Shown: positions 12,101 through 24,012, counted from the stretch's first letter. The stretch: DNA of 64,000 nucleotides from Watersipora subatra (GCF_963576615.1 NC_088711.1:1736001-1800000); one strand, 5' to 3'. Notes: a model not told the origin generated them from the sequence alone. Numbers and translations: made by a program.

Positions 12101-15100
12101 TAGTTGTGGATGTACATGTATAGTTGTGGATGTACATGTATAGTTGTGGATGTACATGTATAGTTGTGGCCAATAGATTTATTCATGATTATTTATTTTC
12201 GCGTCCATATCTATGCTCCATATCTGAGTTCCAATGCTGAGTTCTCAAGCTAATTATAGTTGTAAGCATTACTCAAAAAATTCTCCTTACTGTTTAAAAC
12301 AAGCTCCATAGAGATAATGATTAACACGTACGGCACAAAAAATATAAGAATGGCTGCGTTCAGTTGAGCCTGGGACATACCGGGTACACAGATTATGTGG
12401 CTGTCTATGCCATCAAGAAATTATGTTCCCATGGAAGGGCGCCGGGCTTTTCTTTCGATCGTTTAGCCTTAGCACAAATCTAGACACCCCTATGACAACG
12501 GACTATGTGCAACATTAACTTAGGTGAAGGTCATCACAATGATTATTTTTGATTTAATAATTGTAGTTTGCAGCCGGAAGTTACATGTATACGCTACATG
12601 TATATGCATATATATACGTGTTATATGCATATCCTCCTCTTAGAGTAAAATCAACAGCTTCACACTCAGAATCATTTATGAATTGGATAACAGAGAGACT
12701 TCTTCATGTACTTTTGTGACAAGAACAAGAATTTGTCAAATACACTCATTTACTGATATTATTTTGCCTTGAAACTGTTTGCATAATCAGTTGGAAGTTA
12801 GTTGGTAGATCATGGAAGCTAAGAAAAATTGTTATTAATATATTAGTAATTGTTCACAAATATATTTTAAAATGTTTGGAATGTTTGAGGATCATTTTAA
12901 ATCGATAAACACGACGTAACAGCTCCAGAAATGTTGCCTGACACTGTCATGGTTCGCAGCGGTCCAGCGAGGTAGAAAGTGTGACCGTGTAAAACATTTC
13001 CATTTGGATAGTACAACAGTGGCATATGTCTGCTCGTTGCTCACATACACAGTCCTTCAGTTCCTCACCTATTCTGTGCGTGACAACATATTGTGTGAAT
13101 CAGACTTTAATCTGTGAGCATATTGTAATAGTGTAATATCAAATGTTTTTTGTGATTAAACAAGTGTAACTGACCTAAAAATATGCGCAAACTCTTTGAA
13201 ATCAGTTTGTGACCGTGAAAAGGGCTTTTGATGTCAATTGCTGGTATTAGTAATTTGATGGCCCTTCCTACTCTCTATGCCTTGACATGCTATTGACCAA
13301 CATCGCAGGCCCATGAGGTGTGACCACTCGGTACCAAGCCTTCATGACTTCTTTAATAGGGGTGAATTTAAAGGCTCGTAGGTTTTTGGCAAACAGACCC
13401 TTGATCAGGTGCCAAAAATGTTGTACCACATTTTCTTTGCATCCCTTGCCTATTCAGTCATATTTATATACATCACTGTGAGGTACTGTCAGTATTTCAC
13501 CGCCTTTCACACTTGACTCCAGCCTACACCACTAGAAGGAAAGTCCCAACACAGATCATTGCCCTCAAATAGTGTTTTACTGTTGGAAGTAGGCATACAC
13601 ACTGTAAGTTTGTAAACCTTTATAACAGACTTCCTCTTATACTGAATGATGCAGCAGAGCAATGGGACAGATCACTTGATATAATGTGACTACCGCGCTT
13701 GACCTTAAGTTCTGCACCTCCTACCATTGGCGATTTCTGTAGACCCTGGTAAGTATTCAGTACACTAAAGTGTACTGAATGGGTAAATGTCTCTGCGATG
13801 AAGCTATTTTGCTGTAAAATTATTTGTATTGCAAATTTTTATGTTGTTTGGATTGGTTTACTCTGAAAATTTGGGCTAGATCTGTCCTTCCTATAAAGTG
13901 GGCTTGACAGCTCTACCACACACAGATATCTCATATAGTAGCATGTGATATCCGTAACTAGCAGTAACATGTCCGTGTTCCATCCTAATTGTTTATCATT
14001 ATGATGCGCCTAGCGGGTGCCAACCAAAGTTTCTAATGTGCGCAAATCTTAGGCCGAGCAACCATTTTGTAACAAACCCCCACTCAGAACATTAAACTGC
14101 ACTCTGAAAATTAATATTTTTAGCTATTTCCCGTGTACCATCCAATGATTCGACTTATATCGTGCTTGTAGGATCTATATATTACCAGCTTGTAAGCACT
14201 CAGATCATGGTCGGTGATATGCTAATCGTGTCATTTTCTCGTTTAACATTGATACCTTCTTCCTGATGATAACTACTAATGGTTTTACTGATTCTTTAAA
14301 CTTTAAAGAATTGGTTTAAAATACTTGCTCATTTGTTGTTATAACTCCATGTTTCAATTCTAAAGAAAGCATCTTTTCAACAACAAATACCACTCGCACT
14401 AGTCTTCTTTACAAACCATCATTCTATAACTATTATAGAAAGGTATGAAGCACTTATTAGTATAACTCTAATAACTCAGAAGCAAACTATGTGAAGGAGA
14501 ACTGTGTACATTGGTTCTTCTTTATGAAACTGTTTCGAGCAACTTTGATAGTTTTATGTTGGAAATTATGGATGGTCACATATTTCTTAAAATTTTAAAA
14601 CATTGGTCGGAAAATGTATATGGTAAAATGAAGGTAAGTCGAGGTTTCACTGTTTTTTATTAAATATTGACTCGCAACAAAATTCACATTACAGTTATTT
14701 GGTATCAAAATGCTCACTATGTTTTACTCTGTTGTGTTGTAGGTGCAAAATATGTGGAAATGTGATTACAAGCTCTTAAAAGATCAAAAACGAACAGTTA
14801 ATGGCAGCCATCACGAAAACGGCCGTAGGTTGGAATCCCTCTCAAAATTGTTCAAATGTGATGTAATTGAAAATGATGTGCTTCTGTTTACACTTTCATG
14901 CAACCTCATCTGTCGAAATATTTTCACAAATATAAAACCATGTCTATTGTCCTAACGCGTCTATTTCATTATTATTGTAATACTAGCACTTTGAGCACTG
15001 ATATCTCAAAACCTAGCCTAAAAATCAGTATAATTTTTTAGCTCGAGGTTTGCATATCATCCTCTGACAAACATAAGGTGCATGTTGGTCACCTGTGATG

Positions 15101-15841
15101 GTCGGACAGTGCTGCAGAAACTGTTCAGCGCTAAATGGCCGGAGGGGGGGGGGAGGGGGGAAATATGGGTTACATGATCAGATAATGACTAAATGATTAG
15201 ACCAAGCTGAAACGAAACTGTAAAGGAGAGAGTATCTATATTTGATAAGAATCCAAAGTGGTTTGTAGAACCCGAAGTGGTTTTTAGAGCCTGAAGTGTT
15301 TGCCATAAACTAGTGCTACGAGACATATTATATTGAGCCTTTTATTGGCTTTTCATTTCACATGATAATATCATGTGTTAAAAAAATAACTACGCCGAGT
15401 TGAATGCGTCATCACAATAAGGGATTCCAACCTACATCGATTTTTTAATTGTTCGTTTTTGAGCTTTCAAGAGCTTGTAATCACATTTACACATATTTTG
15501 AACCTACGACACAGCAGAGTAAGACATGGTGAATATTTTGATACCAAATAATTGTAATGTGAATTTTGTTGCAAGTCAACCTTTAATGAAAATCCAGAGT
15601 TTAAGACTGGCTATATAAAGAAGATTAGTGTACTTATAATTATTAGTAATCTAATGGGGCAGCAGAAACCCTTGATCCCTTGCCCTGGTGCCTTGGTCAC
15701 ACGGCAAGGATGTGAGATATTTTGCAAACTTACTAGCAATATAGAGTTGAAGCTGAAGATGGCATATCTGAGAAAGACAACTGTACAGAGCTCACTCGGT
15801 CTCTTAGCAGGAGGGTAGCTGAGAATCTGCTGGTGAGGCAT
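6090..15841 (-). CDS. Tetraspanin (six coding exons, 262 aa)
   Basis: Tetraspanins are four-pass membrane proteins that organise partner receptors and integrins into membrane microdomains. I joined exons 15841-15734, 11461-11273, 11186-11010, 9419-9273, 8084-8001 and 6173-6090. Every junction is phase 0 with GT-AG borders, giving 789 bases including the TGA at 6092-6090. TM1 spans about residues 20-47, TM2 about 62-88 and TM3 about 100-124. The large extracellular loop has the hallmark CCG (residues 161-163), PDSCC (184-188), Cys195 and the GC at 208-209, six cysteines in all. TM4 spans about 219-246, followed by a very basic cytoplasmic tail. The length is normal for the family. Introns hold three transposon-like elements. 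The family assignment is firm, but the orthologue among animal tetraspanins is not decided. Confidence 0.88.
6287..7851. mobile_element. Inverted-repeat DNA element with TA target duplication
   Basis: The left end CCGTAAATCCTCTATTTGAA is mirrored at the right end, whose reverse complement reads CCGTAAAACCTCTAATTGAA, and both are flanked by TA. The motif TCTATTTGAACGCC recurs just inside both ends. The centre has three diverged copies of a roughly 130-bp block (about 6550-6910) ending in ATATAAAAACCGG. No transposase frame is visible, so it is non-autonomous. The TA duplication suggests a Tc1/mariner-like or related cut-and-paste family. It sits in tetraspanin intron 5. Confidence 0.65.
8001..8084 (-). 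CDS. Tetraspanin exon 5 (GC motif, start of TM4)
   Basis: The acceptor CTCTTCTAG ends at 8085 and the donor GTGGGT starts at 8000. The 28 codons begin GCSAYIQEDIQ, the final paired cysteine of the loop, and run into the first half of TM4. Confidence 0.85.
8272..9210 (+). mobile_element. hAT-type element carrying only a BED finger ORF
   Basis: The ends CAGGGGTCGGCAACC and, reverse-complemented, CAGGGCTCCGCAACC are typical hAT terminal repeats. The flanking 8-mers CTCTAGGG and TTCTAGTG agree at six of eight positions, as for an old 8-bp target duplication. The element lies in tetraspanin intron 4. The only coding segment is the BED ORF at 8550-8804; the catalytic and dimerisation regions of a hAT transposase are absent. 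Confidence 0.75.
8550..8804 (+). CDS. BED-type zinc finger protein from a hAT element (84 aa)
   Basis: BED fingers are the DNA-binding N-terminal domains of hAT transposases and of genes domesticated from them. The frame has an aromatic W at residue 11, CLTC at 28-31, and the RHFQNEH segment (C-x2-C then H-x4-H), followed by F-x3-YP-x-G-x2-RK, a signature I associate with ZBED/SCAND3-like hAT proteins. The ORF ends in TGA right after a Lys/Arg-rich stretch. There is no DDE catalytic region downstream, so this is either an internally deleted element or a truncated protein that could still bind DNA. Confidence 0.7.
   Translation: MTEKNRTFNLMWADSFAFTADETGSPICLTCNEKFANNKKSNVTRHFQNEHAAFAQKYPEGDERKKAVSELMHKVDSLLTKRVK
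9273..9419 (-). CDS. Tetraspanin exon 4 (CCG and PxSCC loop)
   Basis: The acceptor CGTTTAG ends at 9420 and the donor GTATGT starts at 9272. The 49 codons start YKCCGANYYTDW, contain PDSCC and one further Cys, and end in NLNRE. The CCG motif is the diagnostic tetraspanin signature. Confidence 0.88.
11010..11186 (-). CDS. Tetraspanin exon 3 (TM3 and start of the large loop)
   Basis: The acceptor TTTGAACAG ends at 11187 and the donor GTAAGT starts at 11009. The 59 codons hold TM3 and the first amphipathic helix of the large extracellular loop, ending in IDKIQTR. Confidence 0.86.
11273..11461 (-). CDS. Tetraspanin exon 2 (rest of TM1, small loop, TM2)
   Basis: The acceptor GCCATAG ends at 11462 and the donor GTAAGT starts at 11272. 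A second AG eight bases further in would break the frame, so the first was chosen. The exon encodes GLAMLALGIW, the small extracellular loop, and TM2 ending in the conserved GCFGA followed by QEK. Confidence 0.87.
12103..12168. repeat. 20-bp tandem repeat, about 3 copies
   Basis: The unit TAGTTGTGGATGTACATGTA repeats head to tail in tetraspanin intron 1. Confidence 0.9.
13755..13780. other. Perfect 12-bp palindrome with 2-base loop
   Basis: ATTCAGTACACT is followed by AA and then its exact reverse complement. It lies in tetraspanin intron 1, and no function is evident. Confidence 0.8.
14655..15595. mobile_element. Long-arm inverted repeat element (foldback/MITE-like)
   Basis: An arm of about 190 bases at 14660-14848 is repeated in reverse complement at about 15415-15592, with scattered mismatches. 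Shared blocks include GCAACAAAATTCACATTAC and ATGTGATTACAAGCTCTT. The roughly 570-base spacer has a poly-G run near 15144-15160 and no long ORF. It lies in tetraspanin intron 1. I could not define a clean target duplication, so the class is open. Confidence 0.6.
15734..15841 (-). CDS. Tetraspanin exon 1 (N-terminus, start of TM1)
   Basis: The ATG is at 15841-15839 and the donor GTAAGT follows at 15733. The 36 codons give a short cytoplasmic N-terminus and then the TM1 start CTVVFLRYAIFSFNSILL, which matches the usual C-x-LRY-x-x-F-x-FN pattern of tetraspanins. Confidence 0.85.
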
Positions 15842-18045
15842 GCTGGCCTAGGAGCCGGCTGGCCAGCAATGAGTCTATCCTGCAAGTCAGTCCCTCAGAT
15901 TAGCAGCTGGCAATAGGTCTATCCTGCAAGTCAGTCCCTCAGATTAGCAGCCAGCAATGGGTCTATCCTGCAAGTCAGTCCCTCAGATTAGCAGCCTGCA
16001 AATGTCGATCTTGTAAGCCAATGTTCTGATCACATTATCTGGATACATTTCAGCAGAATCAGACACATGAAGCCATGCGCCTGCCAGCTAATCACCTTCT
16101 ACAGCCTCACTTATTTGTAAGCGTCTAATTGCGCTAAGGCATTACTCCTGAGCCAGGAAGTACAGTTCATTGAGCATACTGAGAGCATTCCTTCTATAAT
16201 CTCATTACATCAACTCCTTGGTCACACTCAGACCCAAATTCCTCAAGCTCTGCTATCACTATGTCGGCTTCTCTATTTTGTCAATTCACCTTCTCTCCCC
16301 CAACAGCTAATCTCAACAAGGTCAGTTAGCAAAGTATATTTCAATCAATGGTCAGAACTAATCTTTTACCAAAGCATCTCATTGATATATGTTATGCCTG
16401 TTGCAGCCAAGCCACATTTAAACGAATGCTAGGCCTGAAGGAATGTCAGGGCATGTCAACAGTCTAATTTTAAGCAATTTGATAATGGAAATATGAGAAG
16501 TAGGAGAGAAAGTTTCATTGGCAGAGCATAGCCTACGGATGGTATAAGCATTACTAAACACAGCTATGTGCATGCCAGTAGCGCAAGACCCCACCAGTTG
16601 GTATCCTTATTCCTCTGCAAACATAATTAAAAGTAGATCACAGACTCGCTCATCTATTTTAGTCAGGTATATTTCTAGGAGTTCCTTAGCATCTCTTTAG
16701 CGCTGCAGGCCTCGGCAAGGTCGAGTCTAGTTGCCTTTTGCAACGATACCTACATTTGCAGCCTGCTTACCTACAGTGACTTGCAATGCTACCTCCTATG
16801 ATAAATATGAACGTTAAACCAAACAGTTACAGAGGAGCTCACTCTAAACTGCCAGCGTTTACTGCAGAGTAATAGGAAGATATTTATCACGGAGGTTTTG
16901 TACCTGGATTGCCTCCGCATCAGAATGTTTCATGTTATGAGGACGCAAAGCTAACCAGACGGATGAAGAGACAGTTGGGCAACGAAAGCAAGGAGAAAGC
17001 TAACAATCTAATTGCACCTCCATAGGTTATGAGCATGAACAACTGTTTTTGTGTTTATGAAGCAAACACGTAAGGCGATACACGCACACCCCAGCCATTC
17101 AATTGATCGGTGAACTTGCAACATAGCTACCGTTGTCTCTTGTTATTACAAAGGTTAATTAATATGATGGTGTTAGTTTAACACAAAAACACAAAGTTTT
17201 CAAAGAGAGGCTTGGCAGTACAGAGCTAAAAGCGCCGTTCAAAGACTCTGTAGCGGCGCATAGCTGAAAGTCTAGAAGTCAATGAGCGTGTTTACAGAGT
17301 GTCTTTATCACTTTTCAAGCCAGGAGCTCTGCACAACAGCTAATGATGTTTTGACTTGTAAGCAGAGCTGAACATAAACATGATCAGACATGAGTACTCG
17401 TTACAGTGTGTGAATTATTCACCCGCTCTGCAAACAAGAGCCTCCGGTCAATATAATGCGTCGCTGATGAGACTCAGATAGCATTGTCCGGTAGTAAACT
17501 TGTATCACTCCCATCGGCAGGAGCAAACGACCCGTGCATGCACTACCATCAATCATCACTAAGTTTTACAGGCTGATCATACGTAGATAGAGGAGATAGT
17601 GAATGGGGCTCAACCAACATAGACACTCCCGCTATCGGCCTTGATCAGTGGACAATGAGCCTTTGTATGATGCGTAGTATGAAACTTCCGGAAGATGTTT
17701 TCCAGCAACTCATCCCTGAACCTCTCGGCCATTGCCGAGTGCATGCTAGAGAGCAGAGAGTGCAACATGCCTTTAATCTTAGAACACTTTCAGTACGAAC
17801 CTATCAAATAAGTAAGAACACGACTAGGACTACTAGTCCTATCGCTATAAGCATCTACCTTATAGTACATATTTACCTGTTTATCCACCTTTTACATCAG
17901 CGTACTAATCAAAGTTAAACACCAGTTCACATCTGCTTGTACTCAAATTTTATAGAGTAGCAGCTAGAGGAAACAAAACGGGCACTTAAGGAAGAAACGA
18001 TAGAAGGCGATAGATAAGTTATGGAGCAAGGCAGTTGAGGCGTTC
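15842..18045. other. Upstream region of the tetraspanin, mostly non-coding
   Basis: Immediately 5' of the tetraspanin ATG are three copies of a 44-bp unit (about 15868-16003) containing GTCTATCCTGCAAGTCAGTC. The rest shows no supported exon, and I do not see a clear TATA box for the tetraspanin. Confidence 0.55.
15868..16003. repeat. 44-bp tandem repeat, 3 copies, next to tetraspanin start
   Basis: The core GTCTATCCTGCAAGTCAGTC, followed by CCTCAGATTAGCAGC, recurs three times. The array ends about 25 bases upstream (minus-strand sense) of the tetraspanin ATG, so it falls in the presumed 5' UTR or promoter. Confidence 0.85.
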
Positions 18046-18268
18046 TTTATTGCTCATATCATCGGCCATAACAAGCTATTGGTGGTCTTGTTTATGCCTC
18101 TTGGGGCATTCCTCAGTCCTTGGATACGTGGTCTTAGCTAGTAATTCACCAATGGACAGAATCAAGTCTCTTCCGGGCATGTACAATGAACCTGCTAGCA
18201 GTTTCTCTGACCTTGCTACCGCCTCGCTAATAATACTTAATATGCACAGTTGGTGAGCCTTAGGAAAC
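18046..18268 (-). CDS. Possible last exon of an unidentified minus-strand gene
   Basis: On the minus strand a pyrimidine-rich acceptor CTTCCTTATAG ends at 18269. From 18268 the frame reads FPKAHQLCILSIISEAVAR (upstream phase 2) and stays open for 63 codons to a TAG at 18078-18076. AATAAA on the minus strand at 18051-18046 follows the stop by about 25 bases, the right place for a poly(A) signal. The peptide is helix-like with a charged, His/Lys-rich end. I do not recognise it, and no upstream exon was found, so this could still be chance. Confidence 0.35.
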
Positions 18269-18307
18269 CTATAAGGAAGGTGACAGAGCATTAACTTAAA
18301 AATTATT

Positions 18308-18410
18308 TTATGTAGAACTACAGGCTGACAGAGATGTATAATAGATGAGTTCCTTCATGTAGGACCACAGGCTGACAGAGACGTATAATGGGTGTGCTAT
18401 GTGGAGAGCA
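18308..18410. repeat. Short direct repeat, 2 copies
   Basis: ACAGGCTGACAGAGA-x-GTATAAT, preceded by TGTAG, occurs twice about 50 bases apart. Confidence 0.6.
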
Positions 18411-21400
18411 TGTGGATAACAGTGAGAAGTTAAACTGGAAGTGTATAACAATAAAACTGGATGAATGTGAGTCGCTACCTTGTCTACCATTACAGAAGTT
18501 GCTTGCTCTTTAGATTGTTGCATAAAGCAGCTTATGCTTGTTATAAATTAACGTGTTGAAGGAGGTGCGACATGAGATCTTGATAAATTTATACAGAAAC
18601 AATCTCTTTTTCATATTTTGGTTTTTATCAAAACCAAAAGTAAACTTTCCTCACTTTTTGCAATGGCGTGTCCAAATGTTGCCAACTATACATTTTTTGT
18701 TAGGGATATGCACCGCTTCATATAGCAATTTAAAGGAAAAAATTAAAAAAATAGGTAAGTTTCACATTTCTAGTCTGGTTGAAAATGAGTTTGTATATAC
18801 ATGTACTGATTTTATTAATACTTACACACGTTTGCTAAAAAAAAATTTCAAGAACTATTAAGATTTGATTTCGTCGACTTTTTAAATTGATGCAATAGAT
18901 ATTGATAGACAGCATTGAACTCTTTAACAATAGCAATGTGCATCCAAAAATATAGAAGTAATAACAACATGCTCATAGTTGTATTAGCGACAAGATGCTT
19001 TCCTGATGAATATTTGGTTGTTTAAACAAAGTTCTATGAACACCTCAGACAAAAGAAAATCATGCGATAATAAAGCATTAGCAATATTATTGATATTCTT
19101 ACTTTAGTACTGAATTTATTTGTCTCATAATCATGCGTGCAAAATGTGTAAACTTTGCTGTTGTCACACTTCTTTTGAAACCCAAAAAAGTAGCTAGACA
19201 TTCATGCTAGTTTGGTTAATGTTTGTTTTACAGTGACCACCAATCTAACTCCGTTCAAATTGCACTGTTGTCTACGATATTGGCAACGTTCGTTCGCCTA
19301 TATATATATGCAGATGATAGCATAGTGAACTCATTTCACAACTGCTCAGTTTTAACTCTAATCTAGAGATCATCTACAAAAATTTTTTTTAAATATTCTG
19401 TAAAGCCAAGGGCATCTCAGTAACTAATTCTTGGTATAAAATGTATCTGCTGGTAACCAAAACTTACATACACACTGAATTGAGGTTGGGTAAGGCTTTA
19501 GCCGCAAACCAGAAAGTTGCTTGAGCAGTGGTATTTAAAACCCACCAACACGGCATTAAAATAGTACAAATGAGGCTATATGAGACAATATACTCTTATA
19601 AATTATTGAATAGTATGAGCAGTATAAATTTAACATCACTTGTACATCAACAGAAATGTGCTAATTCAATTATAAATAAGTTCAAATCGCAGGTTGGCAC
19701 AATTTATAATATTGTGTTTCTTGATAGACACACTGTGTTGGCAAGAATTTGTCACTTAAATGAAACGAAAGTAACCAAATCACTTTTCTACAACCACTAA
19801 CAACATTCCTATCACATAATGATGACTTCTTATTTTTAAAAATGACAACTTGTGTGAAGTACATTTTCGAGGAACAGGTGATCCATGCATGTTTGCAATT
19901 CTGGCGAAACTAGAATCAACACATAATAAGACATGAGATTTCGATCACACTCCATGCTTTTTTATAATTGTGACTAACCGATATAGGTATTCTTATATAG
20001 TGATATTACATAAAAATAATTAAGAAATATGGGTACCTACAAAAATAAATGACACTAAACTGTTATCTACGCTTAAATGGTAAACAAACATAACACAAAA
20101 AAATAATTATTGTATACAGACTTTGCTGTATTCTTTTATACAGAATTTAGAAAAAAACTTTTGTGGTGAAGTTCGTTTTCTGAAGCAAAACTAATTATGC
20201 TTTACTTAATAAATAATTATGACGTGTCCAGATATTTTTGATGTGCTTTACTCACCCTGCATATTAGATACCCAGTCGGCCTAGCATTATTTTATAAATA
20301 CAAGTACTAGCGTTGAACAAAACTAAAAACTTGCAGTTCTCAATTCTGCCACAAAAATTTCACGTTTGTTCACATCAGCAAGCAAGCTCAACCACAACTG
20401 TAATCACTAAGTGCTAATAGCCTTGCTAATGAGAATACTCTCTGATAAAAATAGACATTACACCCTCTCCTTAGCTTATGATGAACTGCTTAAAAACAGA
20501 AACATGACAACCCGTTCAGCTACAAGCGGTGAATCAACTTCCATATACATGTATATGCATTCAACCACGCACACTATTCCAGCTTTGGGATTGGGTTAAC
20601 AAATAATCAAGAATAACCTCAGGTAGCATGTTGTATTGCTGTCTCACACTCTCTCTCTCTCAAATCATATACTATTTGAGGCACTTTCCCCTATACACTG
20701 TCGGTGTTATCAGAGCGCTCTATGCTCCATGAGGTACGAAGTACATGTTCAATGTTATCATGTCTGGTTAATACTTTGACTTCTTTTTATAACCAGTATA
20801 TTCAGTCTCAAACAATTTCACTAATGTATTACTAGTCTAAAACAAATTATCTTATATTTGACCATTTGTGGCCCCAAGTTCTAAGACAAGCTCTCTGCAA
20901 GTAATACGTTACAAATTAGAGAAATTTAGCGAAACAAAAAAAAAACTAAACAAAATTATGTGATTGTTTTAAGTATAAAGTAATTTGATATAACTAAAAC
21001 CTAAATTAAGTACCTGGAGTCACTCGTTTGCAGTGAGAAATTGTTGAGAGACCGATAATACAGTCTATTATAGATTTCGATGGTCCGTGCAGTCTGATGA
21101 CAGCAAAACGTGTGAATGGGAAAAGCTAAAAGCCTAGGAGTCTAAATGTGTTGCGTACTTTTGTTTTTGGGCCGCTGCATTTTTCTAAACATATACCCGT
21201 AGATCTCATTCCACGTTGTTATTCGTAGATTTGGCGTTACCTTGACCGCCATATGATAACTCCGATTACACCGAACTGCTACATTCGCTGTTTGTTAGTA
21301 GCCGAGAAGATAAGGTGAAAGCCTGAACAATTGTTTTAATAGTTTATGACTACGTGTTTTATGTGCATTTTTTTCACAATCAAGTTCACTAACTTCTGTA

Positions 21401-22700
21401 CGTCAAGCTTTGTAATTGTATTGCTTGGATTAGTTTTTTGGGTGTCATTATTTTGGAAATGGTATTAGTATCTTTTTTCACGAATGCACAATTTTGGATA
21501 GTTTCAGCATTCAAATCAGTATCAAATCTGATTAGTGGTTTACCGTTCATTACTCAGAACACTCTAAAACAATCTGTCTTGCGGTGTTAACTTTATTAAA
21601 AGATGGTAGACTATTCAGTTAAGGTCTCAGCTCGGAAAAGTAGCTGATAGCAAATACATAAGTTTAAGAGAGAATGTATTCACAAATGTAAAGGTAAGTT
21701 AATGCCTAAACTCGAGGATTGGCCAGGTCACAAAACTTGAAAGTGAGGTGATGCACACACTCGATAGTAAGCCCATAAACAAGACTCAGGGATAGACCCA
21801 TTCATACACAAAACTCGAAGATGAATAGATAGGCTACACAAACTCAATTGTGACGTACTGGCATACATTGTGACATTGTGGCATACTAAAAGAATTTTAG
21901 ACAAAAAGCTTACGGATGCTTTAATAAACAGTCTGTAGATGAACTCATGCTCATACTGCAAAGTGAGCAGAAAATCAAAACGGAGTGGTGAGTCTATAAA
22001 CAGACTCAAAAGCCATTCTGTCCATACTTATAACATACTCTAAACAGTTTTTGGTGTGGGACCAATAGCATTAAGGTAAATGCAGCTGCGATACATTGAT
22101 TTTGCGATGCTAAAGTCCGAGGCAGTGACAAGGATTAATGCTCCTGCATTAATACATGATAAGTTTTAGGTTTTCAGCCAATAGAACTGTGAGTGAATGC
22201 AGCTATGTTATGCTGGCTGAAATAACAATATAGAGCAAAAATCGCACCAGCTCCATCTGTACTATGACCAACAATGCAAGCAGTAATACAAAAAATGACA
22301 GAACTTATTGGTTATATGGTTAATGAGAAGATTCACAGCTAATTGTCTGTACAAATAATTAGTTCAACTAATTATATTTCGTTAAATTAAATATTACAAT
22401 AATCTCTTTTGAGTTTCAAGGAGATAGAATCATAACTAACTAATCGCAACATATAAAAGTTACTGAACGCATGTGTGAATATATATTTCGATGTTAAACA
22501 GCATCGAAATATAACAATATCTAAAAACAAGTTTATAAAACCTGCTCAAGTGTTCTACCAGCAAGTCTTTGATGAGCACTTCATAAATTCAGCCATATTT
22601 AGCCAAACTGAAATGAATCAAGATGATTGTAATGTAATGAAAATATAACGAAAATTGTACATAGCAATTCAATGCACTTGAATTATTGATTTGCTAGAGA
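18411..22700. other. AT-rich non-coding stretch
   Basis: I find no exon supported by both splice sites and protein-like composition. Short open stretches (for example 18553-18858, 19528-19797, 20411-20596) are Lys/Asn/Tyr/Ile-rich, as expected by chance in AT-rich DNA. Confidence 0.6.
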
Positions 22701-23215
22701 ATGCCCGGCATCGCACGGGTAGTGAAAAGGTTTTTGCATAAAAAAATTCTTTTATTAACATACATGTATACAACATATACCATTTTAACATTTAAATGTA
22801 GGTATTTGTTTATTTCTGTGTGTGTGTGTCCAGCCAATGCATAATTCAAATATTTGAAAGCTTGATTCAGAGTAAAAACAGATTGTTAAAAAATTTTTGT
22901 ATTTTTGCTACACAATCGTTTACGATTTAAAACAGCTTATAAACAGTAGCAGGTAATGTAGTTGCCATTAGTTAAGTTTCTTTGCCCAATGAGTTGGAGT
23001 AGTTTAAGCTAGTCTAAATCTTTACTATAATAAGAGCCGTGCCCATCCTTCTATCAAGGGATTAAGAAAAAAGATTGCACCTCACAGAAATCAAACCCAT
23101 ACATTTGGCAGATGCACAGATGTGAAACCAAGCGCACTACCTTGCCATGGCTTGGAATCATAGCTCTTATGATTGCTATGCGTCATGATATCTCACGCAA
23201 TCAGGATCTTCAAGC
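22700..23215. repeat. Dispersed repeat, copy A
   Basis: The segment opening with ATGCCCGGCATCGCACGGGT and including ATCTTTACTATAATAAGAGC matches, in reverse orientation, the copy at about 35195-35540. The class is undecided. Confidence 0.65.
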
Positions 23216-23324
23216 GTGTTAGTATTGTACAGACCAATAATATTTTCGCGAGTGCGGCATGTGTGCATCATTAAAGATTGGCAGCTGTAATATGTATGTC
23301 AACAATTGTTCCATAGTATTGCAA

Positions 23325-23400
23325 GTAGGCCGTGTGACGTAGTGGATAGCACGTCTGTGTGCAAAAATGGTGATTGTCAGTCCACTTCCAGTGCGAAACA
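23325..23400 (+). repeat. tRNA-like SINE head fragment
   Basis: GACGTAGTGGATAGCACGTC resembles the 5' half of a tRNA with its A box, but no intact B box or cloverleaf follows. I take it as a SINE-type remnant. Confidence 0.35.
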
Positions 23401-23464
23401 GTTTTCTCGTCTCTAAAACTTTATCGCTATAGCTGGACAATACAACAAACACTTAGATTTATAT

Positions 23465-23913
23465 CAGGGTTAGCCAATTAAAATCAAATAGTTTAAATCA
23501 TTGATTCAAATCATCCTAAAAAATCATGTTTGATAATTTTTGCCATGTCAAAGGCTGTGATTTAAATCATCCTAAAATATCATGTTTGTTTTATTTTCTT
23601 CAGAACTTTTCCATCTCAAAGGCTGACCCCCAAAAAATGGGACTTATAAAGGGTTTCACTGTGAATATGAACTGCACAACTTGGTCAAAATTAAAATAAA
23701 AACAACTTTTAACAAATTTAAGTGATGCAAAGTTGTTTTGTTATGCTGCTAATGTTTTCATGTGGCACACTTGAACAAAATAAAATAATATGTTAGCGGT
23801 TATGAAAAAAGCTGGTAATTGATGTTTTCAAAAAATCCCGATTTAAATCCAAAAAATCTGATTAAAATCAAAAAATCTCAATTTTTTTTAAATCATGATT
23901 TTTTCTAACCTTG
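23465..23913. mobile_element. hAT-type MITE with perfect 8-bp target duplication
   Basis: The 449-bp element starts CAGGGTTAG and ends CTAACCTTG, and is flanked on both sides by ATTTATAT (23457-23464 and 23914-23921). Inside both ends are runs of AAATCATGATTTAAATC-type sequence. There is no coding capacity. The right duplication merges with the TA microsatellite. Confidence 0.82.
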
Positions 23914-23915
23914 AT

Positions 23916-23936
23916 TTATATATATATATTTATATA

Positions 23937-24010
<74 letters not shown>
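23916..24010. repeat. TA microsatellite
   Basis: About 95 bases of nearly pure TA dinucleotides directly follow the MITE. Confidence 0.95.

Positions 24011-24012
<2 letters not shown>

Noticed and set aside
12340-12390. Minus-strand hydrophobic stretch resembling a transporter segment (ILIFFVPYVLIII) as an alternative tetraspanin first exon
   Set aside because: Its phase and sequence do not fit TM1. The exon at 15841-15734 has the expected LRY-x-x-F-x-FN pattern and correct phase. It may be an isolated relic or chance.
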